Origin: Thamnocephalis sphaerospora
Lineage: Eukaryota; Zoopagomycota; Zoopagomycetes; Zoopagales; Sigmoideomycetaceae
Direction: 5' to 3'
Assembly (NCBI GenBank): GCA_003614735.1
Contig: KZ992609.1
Coordinates: 1 to 26,584 of the forward strand
Length of the DNA: 26,584 bases
Shown one piece after another: positions 16,992 through 26,584 of the stretch. Position numbers and translations under genes: made by a program. Position 1 is the first letter of the stretch. Every line of letters begins with the position of its first letter. Below the pieces are notes generated by a model. The model saw only the letters and a list, made by a program, of their open reading frames with translations. It had not been told where the DNA came from and made no database searches.

Positions 16992-19394
16992 TTACTCGCT
17001 GACACGCTGGCCCCGCACGGCGTTCTGCTTGTAGTCGAGGGCAACTGGGAATGCGCCAATAAGTGCGGTAAGCGACGAGTCAATGTCCAAGGACAGCTCG
17101 CCGTTGGGCGCAGTCAGCACGATCTGCAGGATCTGCGGGTTGATGTTGAGCGCCATCTCCAAGGCCGGCGAGGTGACAGTACCCTTGGGCGGCAGCACCA
17201 GCGGCGTGGCAAACCGGTGGTCAATCACACCAAGCTTCTGACCCTTGGTGGACGCGGTGGCCTTCATGGTGATCAGGCTGACTGGCGCGTCCAGCGGGTT
17301 GTACAGGGTGACGGTGACCTTGGACTTCTTGGTGAAGAGGACCGTAAGCATGTTGATGGAGTAGGTGGTGCCAACGAGCATCTTGTCGCCCTTGGACGGC
17401 ACCGACGACGAGAGACGGATCTCGCTCAGACCCTGCTGGAGCGACGCAACCTTGGTGGAGCCAGAGTAGCCGGAGATGGAGACAGGGTGGGACACGCCAG
17501 CGACAAAGTTGTTGAGCATGGCCTTGCCGGCAAGCAGCGCAGCATTGCCCGACGGCTCAAAGTAGAAGGTGCTCGGCGAGGTGTTGACACCCGGCTTCAG
17601 CTGCATGTTGGCCATCTCTGCACGGCCGACCACCTGGCCACCCGTGGCGATCTGGAAGTACACGGTGCCGGTCGACAGAGCCAGGTTGGACGGGTTGGTC
17701 AGCGTCGTCGTGAGCGAGATGATCAGTGCCGTGGACGTGCCGCCTGTGACGCGGACGTCGCTCATGATGACCGGACCGGTGGAGAGACCGCGCAGACCTT
17801 GCAGCGTGACGGGCTGGTCGAGCTTGACACCGTCTAGCTTGATATCGCCGATGGCGGAGCCAGCCACGACGGACACGGTGCCGCGCATGGTGACGGCCTT
17901 GCTTGCGCTGACCGTGACATCGCGCAGGAAGCGGCTAAACTGGGCGTTCTGGCCGGGTACCACGTTCATCGGAACGTTGGTGAGAGCAGTGCTCATCTGG
18001 CCGCTGGCTGAGGAACCCTTGGCCGGAGAGAGAGGCACCGAAAGGCGGGCAATACCGTTACCGCCATCGTACACGGTGATCTCCTGAGCAACCTGCTTCA
18101 TCTCCATCGGGAAGCCAAACGGCATGCGGAAGCGAGCAACCACGTTTGGTGCTGAGGTGGACGGCGACCAGGCAGTCTGTTCGGTGAAGCGCATGTCCAT
18201 GCTGCCCAGCTCAAGGCTCTGGATAAGGTCGCCCTTCTCCTTGCTGTCGAGCGTCACCTTGAGCGTCAGGCCCTCGAAGCCAGCCTGCAGCCAGGGAATC
18301 GGCTTGGCCGTAGCATTGGGACGCACTGCCACGCCAATGACGCTCATGTCGGACGACTTGCCCGTCATGTAGGCGCCAAACATCTTGTTGACGATGGCCA
18401 TGTCCTCGCTACGCGGCTGCGGTACCATGCGGCCCTTCATGGACATGAGATTCTCGCCCGGCACCAGGTTCACACCGGTAACGTTGGCCGTGACAATGCG
18501 CAGGCCAGAGTACTTGATGTCAAAGGTGAGGTCGCCCAGCTCCACGCCAAAGGCAGACGGGTTGTCCATGGTCGACTCGACGTTCATCGTGATACCGCCG
18601 AGCGGATGGTTGGACGGCAGGTCAAACGATTTGATCTTCACACCAGGGAAGCCTTGCATACCCTTGAAGGTCAGGTCCTTTTGAAGCTTGATGTTGTCGA
18701 TGGTGAGACCCATGGCGCGCACGCGAGCATCACCCTTCATCGTCCAGGTGAACTCCTCCGAAGTCATCATCACTTTGGAGAACTTGCCAAAGGCTTCGAC
18801 GTCGGTGATCTCAAAGGTAGGCGAAGCGTCGAGGGTAGCGCCTACGCCGGACTTGGCATCGATCGGATCCATGGCCATCTGACCGAGCTCGACGCCCTCG
18901 TAGTACATCTTGACCTTGTCTTTGATCTCAATCTGTGCGTCAAAGGCACCCGTGTCGGTGACCTTGCCGGCCATCTTCATGATGAACGAGTTTTCTTGCG
19001 GCGCGGTAATGTTGCTCGAAGTGACGACCATCTTGGAGCCGTTCACGCTAGACTGGGCAATGGCCGGCACAATGACAAAGATGACCACCGGGATCACCAC
19101 GGCGAGAATGATGAGCAGAAGCAGACAGCAGATGCACAGGCACATCCGCTTGCGGGTCCGGAAGAACCGGTTGCCCTTGGGCTGCTCGTTCTCCGGAACG
19201 TCCGCATTGTACTCGGAGTTCGCGTACGTGGATCCTGCTGCGCGGCCGGCGCGCGACGCACTGTCCTCGTATCCAGCTAGATTATAGGCGGTGTCGTCAT
19301 GCCCGTTGGTGGGAAGCTGGGCACGTATGGGCGCCGAAATGACGGGGCCCGAGTCGCTTCCGTTGGGATAGCGATCCCGCGAGTTGAACGACAT
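16992..19394 (-). CDS. TAG1: DUF3712 / Tag1-like fungal membrane protein
   Basis: An intronless 800-residue frame from the ATG at 19394. Residues 1-82 are hydrophilic and disordered, ending in a basic stop-transfer motif (RFFRTRKRM). Then comes a strongly hydrophobic, cysteine-containing transmembrane helix (CLCICCLLLLIILAVVIPVV, about 84-113). The remaining 690 residues are beta-rich, with several repeats of a pattern of short hydrophobic strands, N-[PA]-[ST] turns and phrases such as TLTNPSNLALSTGTVYFQI, which resembles LEA14/DUF3712-type beta-sandwich domains. Several N-x-S/T sequons lie in this part, which fits a lumenal location. Topology: type II, small cytosolic head, large lumenal body. 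In yeast the DUF3712-related Tag1 is a vacuolar membrane protein that helps switch off autophagy; whether this protein does the same is inference. Strong G/C third-position codon bias suggests good expression. Confidence 0.75.
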   Translation of the reverse strand: MSFNSRDRYPNGSDSGPVISAPIRAQLPTNGHDDTAYNLAGYEDSASRAGRAAGSTYANSEYNADVPENEQPKGNRFFRTRKRMCLCICCLLLLIILAVVIPVVIFVIVPAIAQSSVNGSKMVVTSSNITAPQENSFIMKMAGKVTDTGAFDAQIEIKDKVKMYYEGVELGQMAMDPIDAKSGVGATLDASPTFEITDVEAFGKFSKVMMTSEEFTWTMKGDARVRAMGLTIDNIKLQKDLTFKGMQGFPGVKIKSFDLPSNHPLGGITMNVESTMDNPSAFGVELGDLTFDIKYSGLRIVTANVTGVNLVPGENLMSMKGRMVPQPRSEDMAIVNKMFGAYMTGKSSDMSVIGVAVRPNATAKPIPWLQAGFEGLTLKVTLDSKEKGDLIQSLELGSMDMRFTEQTAWSPSTSAPNVVARFRMPFGFPMEMKQVAQEITVYDGGNGIARLSVPLSPAKGSSASGQMSTALTNVPMNVVPGQNAQFSRFLRDVTVSASKAVTMRGTVSVVAGSAIGDIKLDGVKLDQPVTLQGLRGLSTGPVIMSDVRVTGGTSTALIISLTTTLTNPSNLALSTGTVYFQIATGGQVVGRAEMANMQLKPGVNTSPSTFYFEPSGNAALLAGKAMLNNFVAGVSHPVSISGYSGSTKVASLQQGLSEIRLSSSVPSKGDKMLVGTTYSINMLTVLFTKKSKVTVTLYNPLDAPVSLITMKATASTKGQKLGVIDHRFATPLVLPPKGTVTSPALEMALNINPQILQIVLTAPNGELSLDIDSSLTALIGAFPVALDYKQNAVRGQRVSE

Positions 19395-21788
19395 GGCGGT
19401 GTGGCAAAAACGTACGGCGGCGGAAAGGGAAAGCGGGCGTTAGGAAAGTAGTAGAGGGAAAATGAAATGTAGCGGACGTCAAGGCGTAAGCGAATGCCTG
19501 GCGATGAGAAACGAGAGACTAGGACGGCAGTCCAGCAGCAGTGCGTATGAGCCGACAGGACCAGTCCACGCAAAGCAGCTCGCTACAAAACCAGCAGAGG
19601 CCTAGATGCACGAATGTCGCTGGCCTGTGATCGGAGCATGCCAATGTTAAAAGGGGAACATTGTAACGCGGTTAGCAAAGGGCAGGTAGAAACGCATATG
19701 CATGTGATCCAATATAGTGCGTGTAACGATTGTGCCACATCACGACCGTACACTGTAGGGAATGCGGTGCGCCCAGGCGTCTCTCCATGTAAAAAGGCCC
19801 CACATGCACGCCAATGTACCCCACACAGACCAACGGCCAGACTCACCTCAGTCGACAGGCGAACCCGCTTGTGTGTGTGTGTGTGTGTGCAAGCGTTGGC
19901 AAAAACTAGCGACGACGGCGGCAATATTGGTAAAGACCGGGCTTTTTACGTGACGTGTAACTCTGTAGACTGCCTCAGCAATAGCACCAAGTAAATATCG
20001 GCAAGCGGCGGAGAGTAGTGTGAGGTGTAACTGCGCAAGAACAGAGTTCAGCACAGTGTACGAGAAAATCGTGGTGACAAACGTCAACGGCTAGAACGAA
20101 CACGCTCGGTACAATTAAGTAGCGCGACGAACGGCCGATGGAAGACAGACGTCGAAAAGGGAGAAAGCGGCGGGTGGTGCCGAAAAGCGTGTGGAAGCGT
20201 AATCACGAACGCGCGCCGGTGACTAAATATAAGCAGGCGAGCGGTGAGGGGCGATGGATGTGGCGACCAAGAATAAGTAGGCAAGTAGAACGGAACAGAC
20301 AAGGCCGATGGTGCCAGCGAAGCGGCTAGATAAAAGACATGGCACGACGGACAGACGGCAAGAAGGATGCCATCGAACGAGGTGACACGAAGTGGAATAT
20401 GCGTCCGCGTGCGAATGCGTACGCTCGCGGTGGCCCTAACCGAGTAGCGTCATGGGTTAATCGAGCCATCACCATAGTTTGCAGTGAAGCAGACCCGTGT
20501 TGGCCGGAAATGGGCGAGAAGCGTAGCAAGGTACGACGATAGGCCCTACAGGCGACAAGTAGCACACCTGCCAGCATGTACTCGTGCACGGCGGAGAACC
20601 AGCCAGGACACGCGCCGTAACCGCACGACGTAGCATGGCGGATGTTGAACTAACAGGGCAATGTCGATTGGTGAACGGTCGGAGAAGCGAGCGTGGAGGC
20701 GGATGCCCTTTGGAAAGCCAAGGAGCGGCGCAGCTTGTGAAAGGTGTGTCGCAGGAGGGTGTCCTGCACCTACAAACAGGCTGGAGCATGTGCTGCTCAC
20801 GGCCGTCGCTATGGTCCTTGTCCTCGCCAATGTTGCCGTCGTCATGGTCGGTCTCTCGCGGTGGCTCACTCGTCAGGGCGTAGAGACTAGGCCCGTACTG
20901 ACCAGCCGTGGCACACGGATGGCTCAAATGGGTATGTCGACACTACATGCCCAGACGCAAAGCGGCCGTGCAGCACAGTCGGCGCTACGCATGCCGAGTG
21001 TTACCTTTAGAGCGCCATGTGAAAGCACGGTGGCAAGTGTTGCAATGTTGGCGGACAGGTTGGCCTAATAGGGTCAACTGTTCCTGTGCGGACTCGGTTT
21101 GATGTGCGGCACCTCGGCTAAAACGGTTACTTGGGCATTCACCGGGGTAACCCCAACGTTTTCCGCATTTGTCCTGTGTCTGGCCAAAGTGCGAAGGCTA
21201 GGCACATTGATTAGGCAACCCTCGTGATAGCAAGTGCAGCGCCGCCAAAGCAGAGGCGCAAGGCCTATGCCAATGCTGGAAGCTTCTCTTATATGCTCCG
21301 CAGCCACGTAGCCTATACGATAGCATAAGTTGTGATGGCACAAGCATATTGTACGCCACTATACGGCCACCGCTGCAATGCGCGTGAGGCTACCAAGGAT
21401 CAGCGGCATCTTGTCTTACTGCTGCGTCAACGCAACATGTGATCACAGCACAATGGAAAAGACGTCGAGCCAACGGGTATGACGAAATGCCCCCAGTTGG
21501 TAGGCGGGCACTTTAGTGGAACCAATGAATAAAAGCAGCGGCGGCCATATCGCTTGCGAGACCCGCCACTTGGACATGCGCTCCCATAAGGAGATGGCGC
21601 AAAATTGATGCGTAAAGCGAAGAGGTTGGCCGTGGCAAAGCAAGGTTGCAATAATAATGTGCCAGCAAACAGCGGCGGAATGATGGTGATGGCAATGATG
21701 GTAATGATGGTAATGCTAGAAACCTATGCGACAGGCAAGCAAGAATGCGGCGTGTACACAGCGCCAGTCGTCCATGCACTGGCATGCA
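19395..21788. other. Long intergenic region, no supportable gene
   Basis: About 2.4 kb between the start of the DUF3712 gene and the end of the kinase gene, both on the minus strand. Frames of up to 152 codons exist but none has a recognisable domain, and I found no splice chain joining them. The right end (21670-21710) has a run of ATGATGGTA-like repeats. A TG microsatellite sits at 19871-19889. A short inverted repeat GGGGTAACCCC is at 21145-21155. A non-coding RNA or a fast-evolving gene is possible, but I cannot show one. Confidence 0.45.
19871..19889. repeat. TG dinucleotide microsatellite
   Basis: About nine and a half uninterrupted GT units seen directly, about 480 bases upstream of the DUF3712 start codon. 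Confidence 0.95.
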
Positions 21789-24700
21789 TCATTCCTCCTC
21801 CTCCTCCTCCTCCTCTTCTCCTTCCTCCGTAATCGTCATGGTCAATGCCGGTGCAGCTTTGGGTCGCGCCGCCAGCCGGCCAGTACTCTCGCTTGCTCGT
21901 GGCATGCGCTCGCTCAGCCGGCCGACTGTCGACACGATTTTCTCGCCTTCACCCTTTTCCTCCTGCTTCTTTTCCTCCTCCTCCTCCTCCTCTTCTTCTT
22001 CCATCGTAGCACCCTCCATAAGGGCCCCGGACCGTACCGCACCCAGTAGGTTACGCCGAGTGAGCGGTGCGGGCGAAAAGGCAGATGCCAGCGGGGGGCG
22101 TCGTACCGGCACGCCTGATTTCCACGTGGGGACAGTTGTGGCCGCTGCATGCGATAGAGGATGATGAAGGTCGGCCAACGCCGCGTTTGGTGGCGACGTC
22201 GACCGCGACAGCGCATGGGGCGGTACAGCATCCACAGCACGCGCAGCGATACGGGCGGCACTTGCGTTGGGTGAAACGGAGAGTGGCGCCATCGCAGCAG
22301 CGCTTGTTTCAGCCGCATCCGCCGGACCGGCGGCTGTCTCTATCTTGGTCGCGGGCGACATCGCTGTGGGTACAACAGGCGGAGGAATAGCGGGCAGTGG
22401 TTTGTCAATAATGGGACGTGTTGATCTGCGTGTCGCAGACCGTCCCTTGCCTTTGGTCGAAACGGATGGTCGGGATGCTGTCGCCGTGGCGCTAGCTCGC
22501 CCGGCACCTCTTCCAGAACTACGCTCGCTTCCACTACGCGCCAGTGCTGTGGCTGTAATGCAGTCGTCGGGCAGCTGACCGCCAGCCGCATTCTCGCGCC
22601 GATGGTGCTCCGATACATCCTTCAGGTCGCCGTAGCTGCGCGAGCGCGGCTCCTTGACCAGCGACACGCCGCTCTCCTTGATCCCGCCGCCCATGTCGTC
22701 TGCTTGATCGCGCGAGGGATTGCGTATGTGAATCACAGGAACACCGGCCGATGCGGTGCGCATGGCACCGATCGGTTCGGGCCGGTTGGACGCTGACCGT
22801 GACTGATGCGATGATTTTGCCAAAGAACGCGGGTCAAAAGTAAGCGTTTCGCGCGCGCGCTGCAGCAAGCTTGGATCAGACGAAAACTGCATCCGATGAT
22901 GACGCTCAGGGCTGCGCTCTTTGGTGCTACCACCCGAACCAGCGCCGCGACGGCGTAGATCGCGCAAAAGTGTGCTGAGCCGATTCGGCGATCGCGACCG
23001 ACGCTCCTTGTCTCGCGGCGCTGTGTGCGTATCGAGAAACGTCGACGCGGTAGGATGGCCGTTGGTCGAGCCAAAGCTGGAGGCCAGCGACAACCATTGC
23101 AACGAGCCCTTGCGTGCCGACGGCGTGGGGGTCTCCTTGGGCACCATCATGGCGGTGATGCCCGTCGAGTCGACATGCGAAAGGCTGTCCGGGTTGGAGA
23201 GATTGAAGCGCGGCACCATCACATGCGGCGCGTTGTTGGCGGACTTGTCTTTAGATCGTGCTTTGTGGCCGTTGGTTACCACCGTGCTACCGTCCTGCGG
23301 CAAAAACGACGACGACAAATGCGACTGCGACGGCGGCTGATGCTGCTGCTTCAGCGTGCTTCGCCGCTGAGTCGCGGGCGCGCTCATCACCTGGTCGCGT
23401 CGCCGATTCTTGATGGCAAGCAGGTGATAGAGCGCCGACAACGGGTCGCATGCATCCCGCCGCACCGATCGCTCCATCGTCTTGACGTTGATACCGATCC
23501 GACCCAGCATTGGCACCCACTCGCTCTCGTCCAGACTGTCCGACGACGAACGCGTGCTCAGCGTCGGAGAAGCGCTCAGATGGCCGGTCGCCAGCGCGGG
23601 TGCGCTCCCCTTGCGCCCGTGCGGTCGCACACTGGTGAGGGACTGCGAAAGCGTGTGCACCAGCGACGCACTGCTCATATTGGGCTGTTCAAACGAACGG
23701 CGCGGGGGCTCGTTCGTGTGACGTGGCAACGACTCGGGCTTGGTCTCGTCGGCATCCTGCTCCATGCGGAACAACCAAGGGTGCGCCTGGATACGTTCAA
23801 TATCGATGCGGTCCCTCGGACGCACTTTTAGCATCGAACGAATCAGATCGGCCGCCGCTAGCCATAGGCAGAGGCATCAGCATGCTGTAGGCAAGTAGAC
23901 GCAAGTCTCGACCGCCTCCCACCTGGATCCATGTCGTCCGGCAGCGTGTACTCTCCACGCACGATCCTTTGATTGGTCTGCATCGGATCGTCCTCGTCAA
24001 AAGGCAGACGACCGCAGAGCAGCGTAAACAGAATCACGCCCATCGACCAGATATCCGCCTCTACCGCGCCCCAAGCTGCGCGTTAGCCAACCGCGCTGGC
24101 TTGGCCGTCCAACCACAGCTGCGCCTACCTGGACCGCTGTAGCGTTGTCCGCTAATCATTTCAGGCGCAGCATATGCCGTGGAACCGCAGTATGACTCTA
24201 GCATCCGCCGCTGATCAAACTCGCGCGTAAACCCAAAGTCAATCAGTTTCACGTCCAGACGGTCATCCAGCAGAATGTTTTCCAGTTTAAGATCGCTGTC
24301 GTGCCGAGCAACATTGCATCAGCGGATTGGCGATCGATCCAGGCCAACGGCGACAGGGAACACCCACCGATGAACCAGATTCCGCCGGTGCAGATAGGCT
24401 ACCGCGTCGGCCGTCTGTCGAAACCACTTGCGTGTGTCGCCGATGGTGGGTCGTCCCACCTTATTGACCCAAAGAAGCAGATCACCACGCGCCGCATACT
24501 CCATCGCCAAATAGATCTTTGTCTCGGTGGTGAGCAGCTCATAGAGGCGCACCACATGCGGATGATTTAAGCGACGCCACAATTCCACTTCGCGGACCAC
24601 AGCGTGCGCGTTGGTCTTGTCGATGACTTTGACCGCCACCTAGGCGAAACATGCCAGTCGCATCATCGTCAGTATCGCTGCCTTTGTGAACCGCGACGAT

Positions 24701-25065
24701 GCTTCACCAAAAAGGCCCGAGCCGACCGCCTACCTGCTGGCCAGTGAGCGCGTGGGTGGCCAACTTGATTTTGCCAAAAGAACCTATTTGTGCATCGACA
24801 AACACCACGAGTAGCCGATGAGTATATGCACATGCGTGCGAGTCCTCTGCGGTGCCCACCTTGGCCTATCGTCTTGTCTATCATATAGGTGCCGACACAT
24901 TTCGGCGTCTTGGAGACCAGCTCCTGGTAGAGCTCCTACGGCCAGCACAGGGCGGTGAGCACGGCCTGCCACGCCACACGTTCCCAGAAAACCGCTACGC
25001 ACCTGCACACGCTGCTGCTCCTCACGCTGCTGCTGCGCGCCCTTTTTGCGCTGCAGCATACTCAT
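21789..25065 (-). CDS. Ser/Thr protein kinase, CAMKL-like (yeast Ypl150w-like), long acidic-tailed
   Basis: Seven exons: 25065-25003, 24935-24860, 24783-24734, 24639-24368, 24295-24129, 24060-23923, 23857-21789; 944 residues, all phases consistent. After a Gln/Arg-rich leader the kinase domain spans about 38-310: P-loop GQGSFG (45-50), catalytic Lys67, helix-C Glu80, RDLKLEN (154-160, catalytic Asp155), DFG (173-175), a CGSTAYAAPE activation segment (190-199), DIWSMGV, and RDRIDIERIQAHPWLF at the end. All catalytic residues are intact. The shape, a kinase at the extreme N-terminus with a very long tail, fits the fungal Snf1-related group that includes yeast Ypl150w; I am less sure of the subfamily. 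The tail of about 630 residues is disordered, rich in Ser, Arg, Pro and Ala, with many R-S-x-S type sites that could be phosphorylated, and ends in Glu runs, the last directly at the stop codon. Five of six introns have donors of the GTRGG form. Function is unknown beyond protein phosphorylation. Confidence 0.9.
21792..21828 (-). repeat. GAG/GAA triplet repeat coding the terminal glutamate run
   Basis: A TCC/CTC-type pyrimidine run on the plus strand, coding consecutive Glu codons with one Gly near its start, that end at the TGA stop of the kinase. Confidence 0.9.
21972..22002 (-). repeat. GAG/GAA triplet repeat coding an internal glutamate run
   Basis: A second pyrimidine triplet run on the plus strand gives about ten consecutive Glu codons in the kinase tail, followed by a Lys/Glu/Gly-rich stretch. 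Confidence 0.9.
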
Positions 25066-26114
25066 GGCTGCTTGGCGTGGGTGGTGCACCAATGAAGCGG
25101 TCGCGGTCTCTCTAGCCGTCGCAACGCCAATGTCGCAAGCCAGACGGCGTGCTATCAGTGCAAGAAGAAGGCCAGGTCAGCACGCTCTAGCGGTGGCAGA
25201 CGACGTGGCGCGTGGCAGCCAAGAAAGTGAGATGGCGAATTAGTGGCTATATGGTATGGTACGGTAGAAAGAAGCTCAGTTGGGACGCTGGGCGGTCGAT
25301 AACGTGGACACAAGGACGCACCGCACGTTTCGCCCAGTGCATGCTCTTGCCGAAATAGCCACTGCCATGGCCACCGTCGCTGTTCCAACTTACGTAGTCT
25401 GACAAGGTGAAACAGTGCTGGTGTCAACGGTCCGCCCGTGACAATGTTCGCTGAGCAACGATAGCAGCTGCGGCTGCGGCTGGTCAACGTGCGTCTATGT
25501 ACGCCAGTTTGTAGGGATGCGTGTTTAGAATGGCAGCGTGTAGGTGCGTACGGATGACACGCGGCGCAAAAGAGAAGGAAATGCAGACGGCAGGACAGTG
25601 CGTAGGGCAAGAGGTGTGCAGTAAACGCGGCTGTTCTATCGACCAACTGGCCAACCCGTCAGCCGACGAACAAAAGGTGCTGACGAGGTAGTCACTACCA
25701 CCGCAGGCGAGACGGCAAGACAGGTGCGGCGGTAAGAAGGTGCGGTATGCTGGCGGTAAAGGCAGACCAGTGGCGGGGCAGCATACGGAAACAAGCGTGC
25801 AGACAAACAAGCGAACAGGTGGACAAACGAATGAACGAACGAACGAGCGGGCGAACGAGCGAACGAGCGGGCGTGCGTGGCGTAAGCGGGTTTATCGACG
25901 CCCAGCAGCTCGAGCGTGTAGCCACGGGACGGCGACGCGCCGGCGCTCGGCTGCAGCGCGACTGTCGTGTGACCCAGCACATTGATGGATCTGCGCCTGC
26001 TTGGCCAAAGCATGACCACGGTCCGACGCTCATCCAAGCACCATGACAGCATGCCTGGACAGACGGCGTAGGATGATCAACGTGGGCATGCGTATGCGGC
26101 ATGGTGCCCCTGCT
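25066..26114. other. Intergenic region, no supportable gene
   Basis: About 1.05 kb between the kinase start and the stop codon of the small membrane protein. Minus-strand frames of 100-160 codons exist but are low-complexity translations with no domain (one is mostly Arg-Ser-Phe-type repeats arising from the tetranucleotide repeat at 25819-25873). The left part should contain the kinase promoter. Confidence 0.5.
25819..25873. repeat. Degenerate GAAC/GAGC tetranucleotide repeat
   Basis: Imperfect tandem array of four-base units GAAC, GAGC and GGGC, including a repeated GAACGAGCGGGCG block, seen directly. Confidence 0.85.
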
Positions 26115-26454
26115 TTACTCCTTTTTAGCTTCCTTGGTGGCAGCACGACGTCCTTCATTAAAGACAGCGTCCTTGAGGTAGCCGGTGTAGATGCCCACCA
26201 GGACGCTCACCGTAACGACAAAGGTGAGCAGGCATAGGAGGCCAACCAGACGCAGTGTCATTGTGCCGTCAGACTGCAGGCCACTTGGCTGCATTGCCTC
26301 GGCGTCCGTGGTGAACGCGTGATAATAGCCGGGTCCTTGATACCATCTACGTTGGCCACGCAAAAGCGTCAGTATGGGCGCCAGTCTATCGACGCTCGCA
26401 GGTTGCTCACTTGATCGGATACATGACCGAGTAAAAGTCTTCCAGCTCAACGGT
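26115..26454 (-). CDS. C-terminal part of a small single-TM protein (5' end unresolved at window edge)
   Basis: Two exons are supported: 26454-26411 and 26346-26115, joined across a 64-base GT-AG intron (donor GTGAGC, CTGAC branch site, acceptor CGTAG). They encode TVELEDFYSVMYPIKWYQGP, continuing to a membrane helix (LRLVGLLCLLTFVVTVSVLVGIYTG) and a charged tail ending KEAKKE before the TAA at 26115-26117. The short Lys/Glu-rich tail after the helix suggests a type I or tail-anchored orientation; a KKxx-like ER signal is almost but not exactly present. The exon at 26454 follows a CTGCAG acceptor. Sequence upstream to the right edge remains open in one frame and is Gly/Tyr-rich in another, so the start lies further left in the gene, probably outside the window. 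I do not recognise the family. Confidence 0.55.
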
Positions 26455-26584
26455 CTGCAGTTTGTCTGTAGCTGTGTACGTGCATGCGATGGCGTGAGCG
26501 CACGTGGAGAGACGCGACCGCATACGATGCCCCACCATAGTAGCCGGCACCGCCAAGAAGGCGGCTAGTTTTTGCCAACGCTTG

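Noticed and set aside
17217-19287. Several plus-strand frames of 99-224 codons
   Set aside because: Antisense to the DUF3712 gene, which has clear protein character (TM helix, repeated beta pattern) on the minus strand.
20661-21068. A 135-codon plus-strand frame with a hydrophobic stretch
   Set aside because: One hydrophobic run is not enough. The rest is low-information, there is no homologue I recognise, and no start or splice support.
21145-21155. GGGGTAACCCC inverted repeat as a possible hairpin RNA
   Set aside because: Too short to support an RNA gene, and no flanking stem, box motif or promoter element was found.
23025-23831. A 268-codon plus-strand Arg-rich frame
   Set aside because: Antisense to the kinase tail exon. 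Composition is explained by the Ser/Arg-rich tail on the minus strand.
25636-26102. Overlapping minus-strand frames rich in Arg-Ser-Phe
   Set aside because: Their sequence is a translation of the GAAC/GAGC tetranucleotide repeat, not a protein-like composition.
1-26584. tRNA, rRNA, CRISPR, transposon or phage genes
   Set aside because: Read on both strands for T-loop motifs, regular repeat-spacer arrays, terminal repeats and transposase or reverse transcriptase motifs; none seen that I could defend.

Overview
This is a gene-dense stretch of nuclear DNA from a fungus. The support is protein-coding genes broken by many short introns (about 57-187 bases), acceptors often reading CTAG or CAG, CTAAC/CTGAC-like branch sites, and gene families typical of fungi: a Yap-type bZIP, a DUF3712 vacuolar-type membrane protein, a Ypl150w-like kinase and an Msc7-like aldehyde dehydrogenase. 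The compactness and gene families would suit a basidiomycete such as a smut relative, but I cannot fix the lineage without searches. I see no prokaryotic, viral or transposon genes, no CRISPR array, and no tRNA or rRNA that I could defend.

Layout, left to right. 1-1325: no supportable gene, one TG microsatellite. 1326-3932 (-): TTC27/Emw1 TPR protein. 4189-6012 (+): DEAD-box helicase Rrp3/DDX47, seven exons, sharing a 256-base divergent promoter with the TPR gene. 6603-7664 (+): bZIP transcription factor. 8010-10386 (+): mitochondrial succinate dehydrogenase flavoprotein SDH1, five exons. 10753-11406 (-): NEDD8/Rub1, six tiny exons, not visible as one open frame. 11705-13991 (+): membrane-anchored aldehyde dehydrogenase (Msc7/ALDH22 type), about eight exons. 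14063-14923 (-): voltage-gated proton channel (Hv1 type), convergent with the previous gene. 15199-16221 (-): unrecognised one-TM protein. 16992-19394 (-): DUF3712/Tag1-like membrane protein. 19395-21788: 2.4 kb without a supportable gene. 21789-25065 (-): Ser/Thr kinase, seven exons, with a long disordered tail ending in a glutamate run. 26115-right edge (-): 3' end of a small membrane protein.

The genes are housekeeping and signalling functions placed side by side; I see no operon-like or metabolic cluster logic. The points of most interest are structural: a recurrent GC-AG intron class with donor GCAAGT in two genes, a 78-residue NEDD8 gene cut into six exons with two 18-base microexons, one ALDH splice junction that no canonical donor explains well, and a fungal proton channel with unusual S3/S4 residues and a hydrophobic N-terminal extension. 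I did not find a convincing new multi-gene system.
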